The translations under genes and the position numbers were made by a program. Of a stretch of 64,000 nt of DNA, positions 63,429-64,000 are shown piece after piece. Numbering within the stretch: position 1 is the first letter of the stretch; every line of letters starts with the position of its first letter. Under the pieces are notes generated by a model. That model did no database searches. It was not told where the DNA came from and saw only the letters and a list, made by a program, of their open reading frames with translations. Location of the stretch: contig NZ_QDGA01000021.1 in the NCBI RefSeq assembly GCF_003347665.1, positions 1 to 64,000 of the forward strand, written 5' to 3'. Source of the DNA: Microvirga calopogonii. GTDB taxonomy: Bacteria; Pseudomonadota; Alphaproteobacteria; Rhizobiales; Beijerinckiaceae.

Positions 63429-63875
63429 CTATGTATGAGAGCGGCGCGCTTGTTCATGAAGGGTCGACTGGAATGAGTTAGAATCTAGGTCGGCCTCGAA
63501 CCGGGCTCTGTCGCAATTGCTGACTAAGAACGAGAAGATCCTGGAGCGGCTCGAAGCTACGTATGCGGCAATCCGCTCGAACCGCTCGGCGAGCGACCGT
63601 TGATGAGTGCAGGCGTACTTCGCCTGCCTTTTGCGTATCATGTGGACCATCTCAGTCCCACCCAGGATTAGCTGGGCGCTACTTGTCACCTTGAACCCGA
63701 GCATGCATTGAACCCGCCTCTTTGTAGCAAGATGACCCTGCTCGATACGGTTATTAAGATCCGCACTCTCCCGAATGCGTATAGGTTTCGGCTTTCTGTC
63801 TTTCGGTGCGGCCTTGGCGTAGCCGCCGGCCATCTGCATCACCGCGGGCAACTGACCCATCATGGAGGCCAACAT
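63429..63875 (-). pseudogene. IS6-family transposase, C-terminal remnant
   Basis: Within the open frame the translation contains DLNNRIEQGHLATKRRVQCMLGFK, GGTEMVHMIRKRQAKYA and SLAERFERIAAY, which correspond to the end of IS6/IS26-type transposases, including the Glu-containing EQ.H..KRR segment. The N-terminal catalytic region is not found and the flanks are unrelated. No inverted repeats seen. A degraded insertion at the edge of the cluster. Confidence 0.7.
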
Positions 63876-64000
63876 GACTGCTGCCTTCGATATCTAGGCT
63901 GGGCAGCGATGCACGTCTGACGTCAGCCCTCAGGGTACGCTCACCCGCTCGGAGATCAGTTTGAGAGCGTAGCGTGGCACTCTGAGTATAATTAGAAAGG
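63876..64000. other. Window end, nothing recognised
   Basis: The last 125 bases hold no identifiable gene or repeat. Confidence 0.4.

Noticed and set aside
1..64000. CRISPR arrays, tRNA or rRNA genes, riboswitches, origins
   Set aside because: Looked for regularly spaced direct repeats, tRNA-like cloverleaf sequence and conserved rRNA segments by eye; none seen.

Overview
The window looks like a chromosomal stretch from a GC-rich alphaproteobacterium, most likely Hyphomicrobiales and possibly Methylobacteriaceae such as Microvirga. This rests on codon use, FCD-type GntR and LacI regulators beside ABC/TRAP cassettes, a CHASE2-cyclase/FecR pair and a recognisable intergenic repeat; the genus is a guess. 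About 50 convincing genes are present, almost all for uptake and catabolism of small organic molecules. I found no rRNA, tRNA, CRISPR array or intact mobile element.

Layout. 1-0.5 kb: ssb. 0.9-4.1 kb: a CUT1 sugar ABC importer without its own ATPase. 4.8-6.8 kb: a cyclic-nucleotide-binding thioredoxin-reductase-like flavoprotein translationally coupled to a UBP-type zinc finger. 7.2-8.7 kb: a TPR-methyltransferase. 8.9-14 kb: a CHASE2 adenylate cyclase with a large FecR/von Willebrand A protein. 14.6-17.1 kb: an L,D-transpeptidase, a split chromate transporter and a decayed isopropylmalate/tartrate dehydrogenase tail. 17.1-21.6 kb: a polar amino-acid ABC importer with a DadA-like oxidase. 21.7-24.6 kb: a Gfo/Idh/MocA oxidoreductase divergent from a LacI regulator, with paired operators, then a YaeR-type glyoxalase-fold protein. 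24.9-32.7 kb: a quinate/shikimate-to-protocatechuate island (TRAP importer, 3-dehydroquinate dehydratase, quinate/shikimate dehydrogenase, 3-dehydroshikimate dehydratase) controlled by two overlapping paralogous GntR genes. 32.7-33.4 kb: IS5-type debris and a repeat.

33.8-43.7 kb is the clearest pathway: a full set of sulfo-Entner-Doudoroff genes for sulfoquinovose. In pathway order these are a GH31 sulfoquinovosidase carrying the substrate-recognition residues K, E, R, W and Y, an SDR dehydrogenase, an SMP-30 lactonase, an IlvD/Edd dehydratase, an HpcH aldolase, an aldehyde dehydrogenase and a TauE/SafE exporter for the sulfonate product. 44-53.6 kb adds mannonate dehydratase, a second GH31, a complete sugar ABC importer and a LacI regulator with a perfect 20-bp palindrome.

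53.8-63.1 kb is a nine-gene minus-strand cluster that I cannot assign to a known pathway: RidA, D-2-hydroxyacid dehydrogenase, polar amino-acid ABC importer (permease-ATPase fusion with a frameshift in Walker A), FMN hydroxyacid-dehydrogenase homologue lacking its catalytic His, a signal-less NMT1-like binding protein, a hydantoinase/allantoinase-like amidohydrolase, GntR and a mandelate-racemase-family enzyme. The genes are joined by 4-nt overlaps, and the same palindrome TCGTATACGA lies before each of its two transcription units. This is the best candidate for an undescribed catabolic system. The window ends in IS6-type transposase debris.
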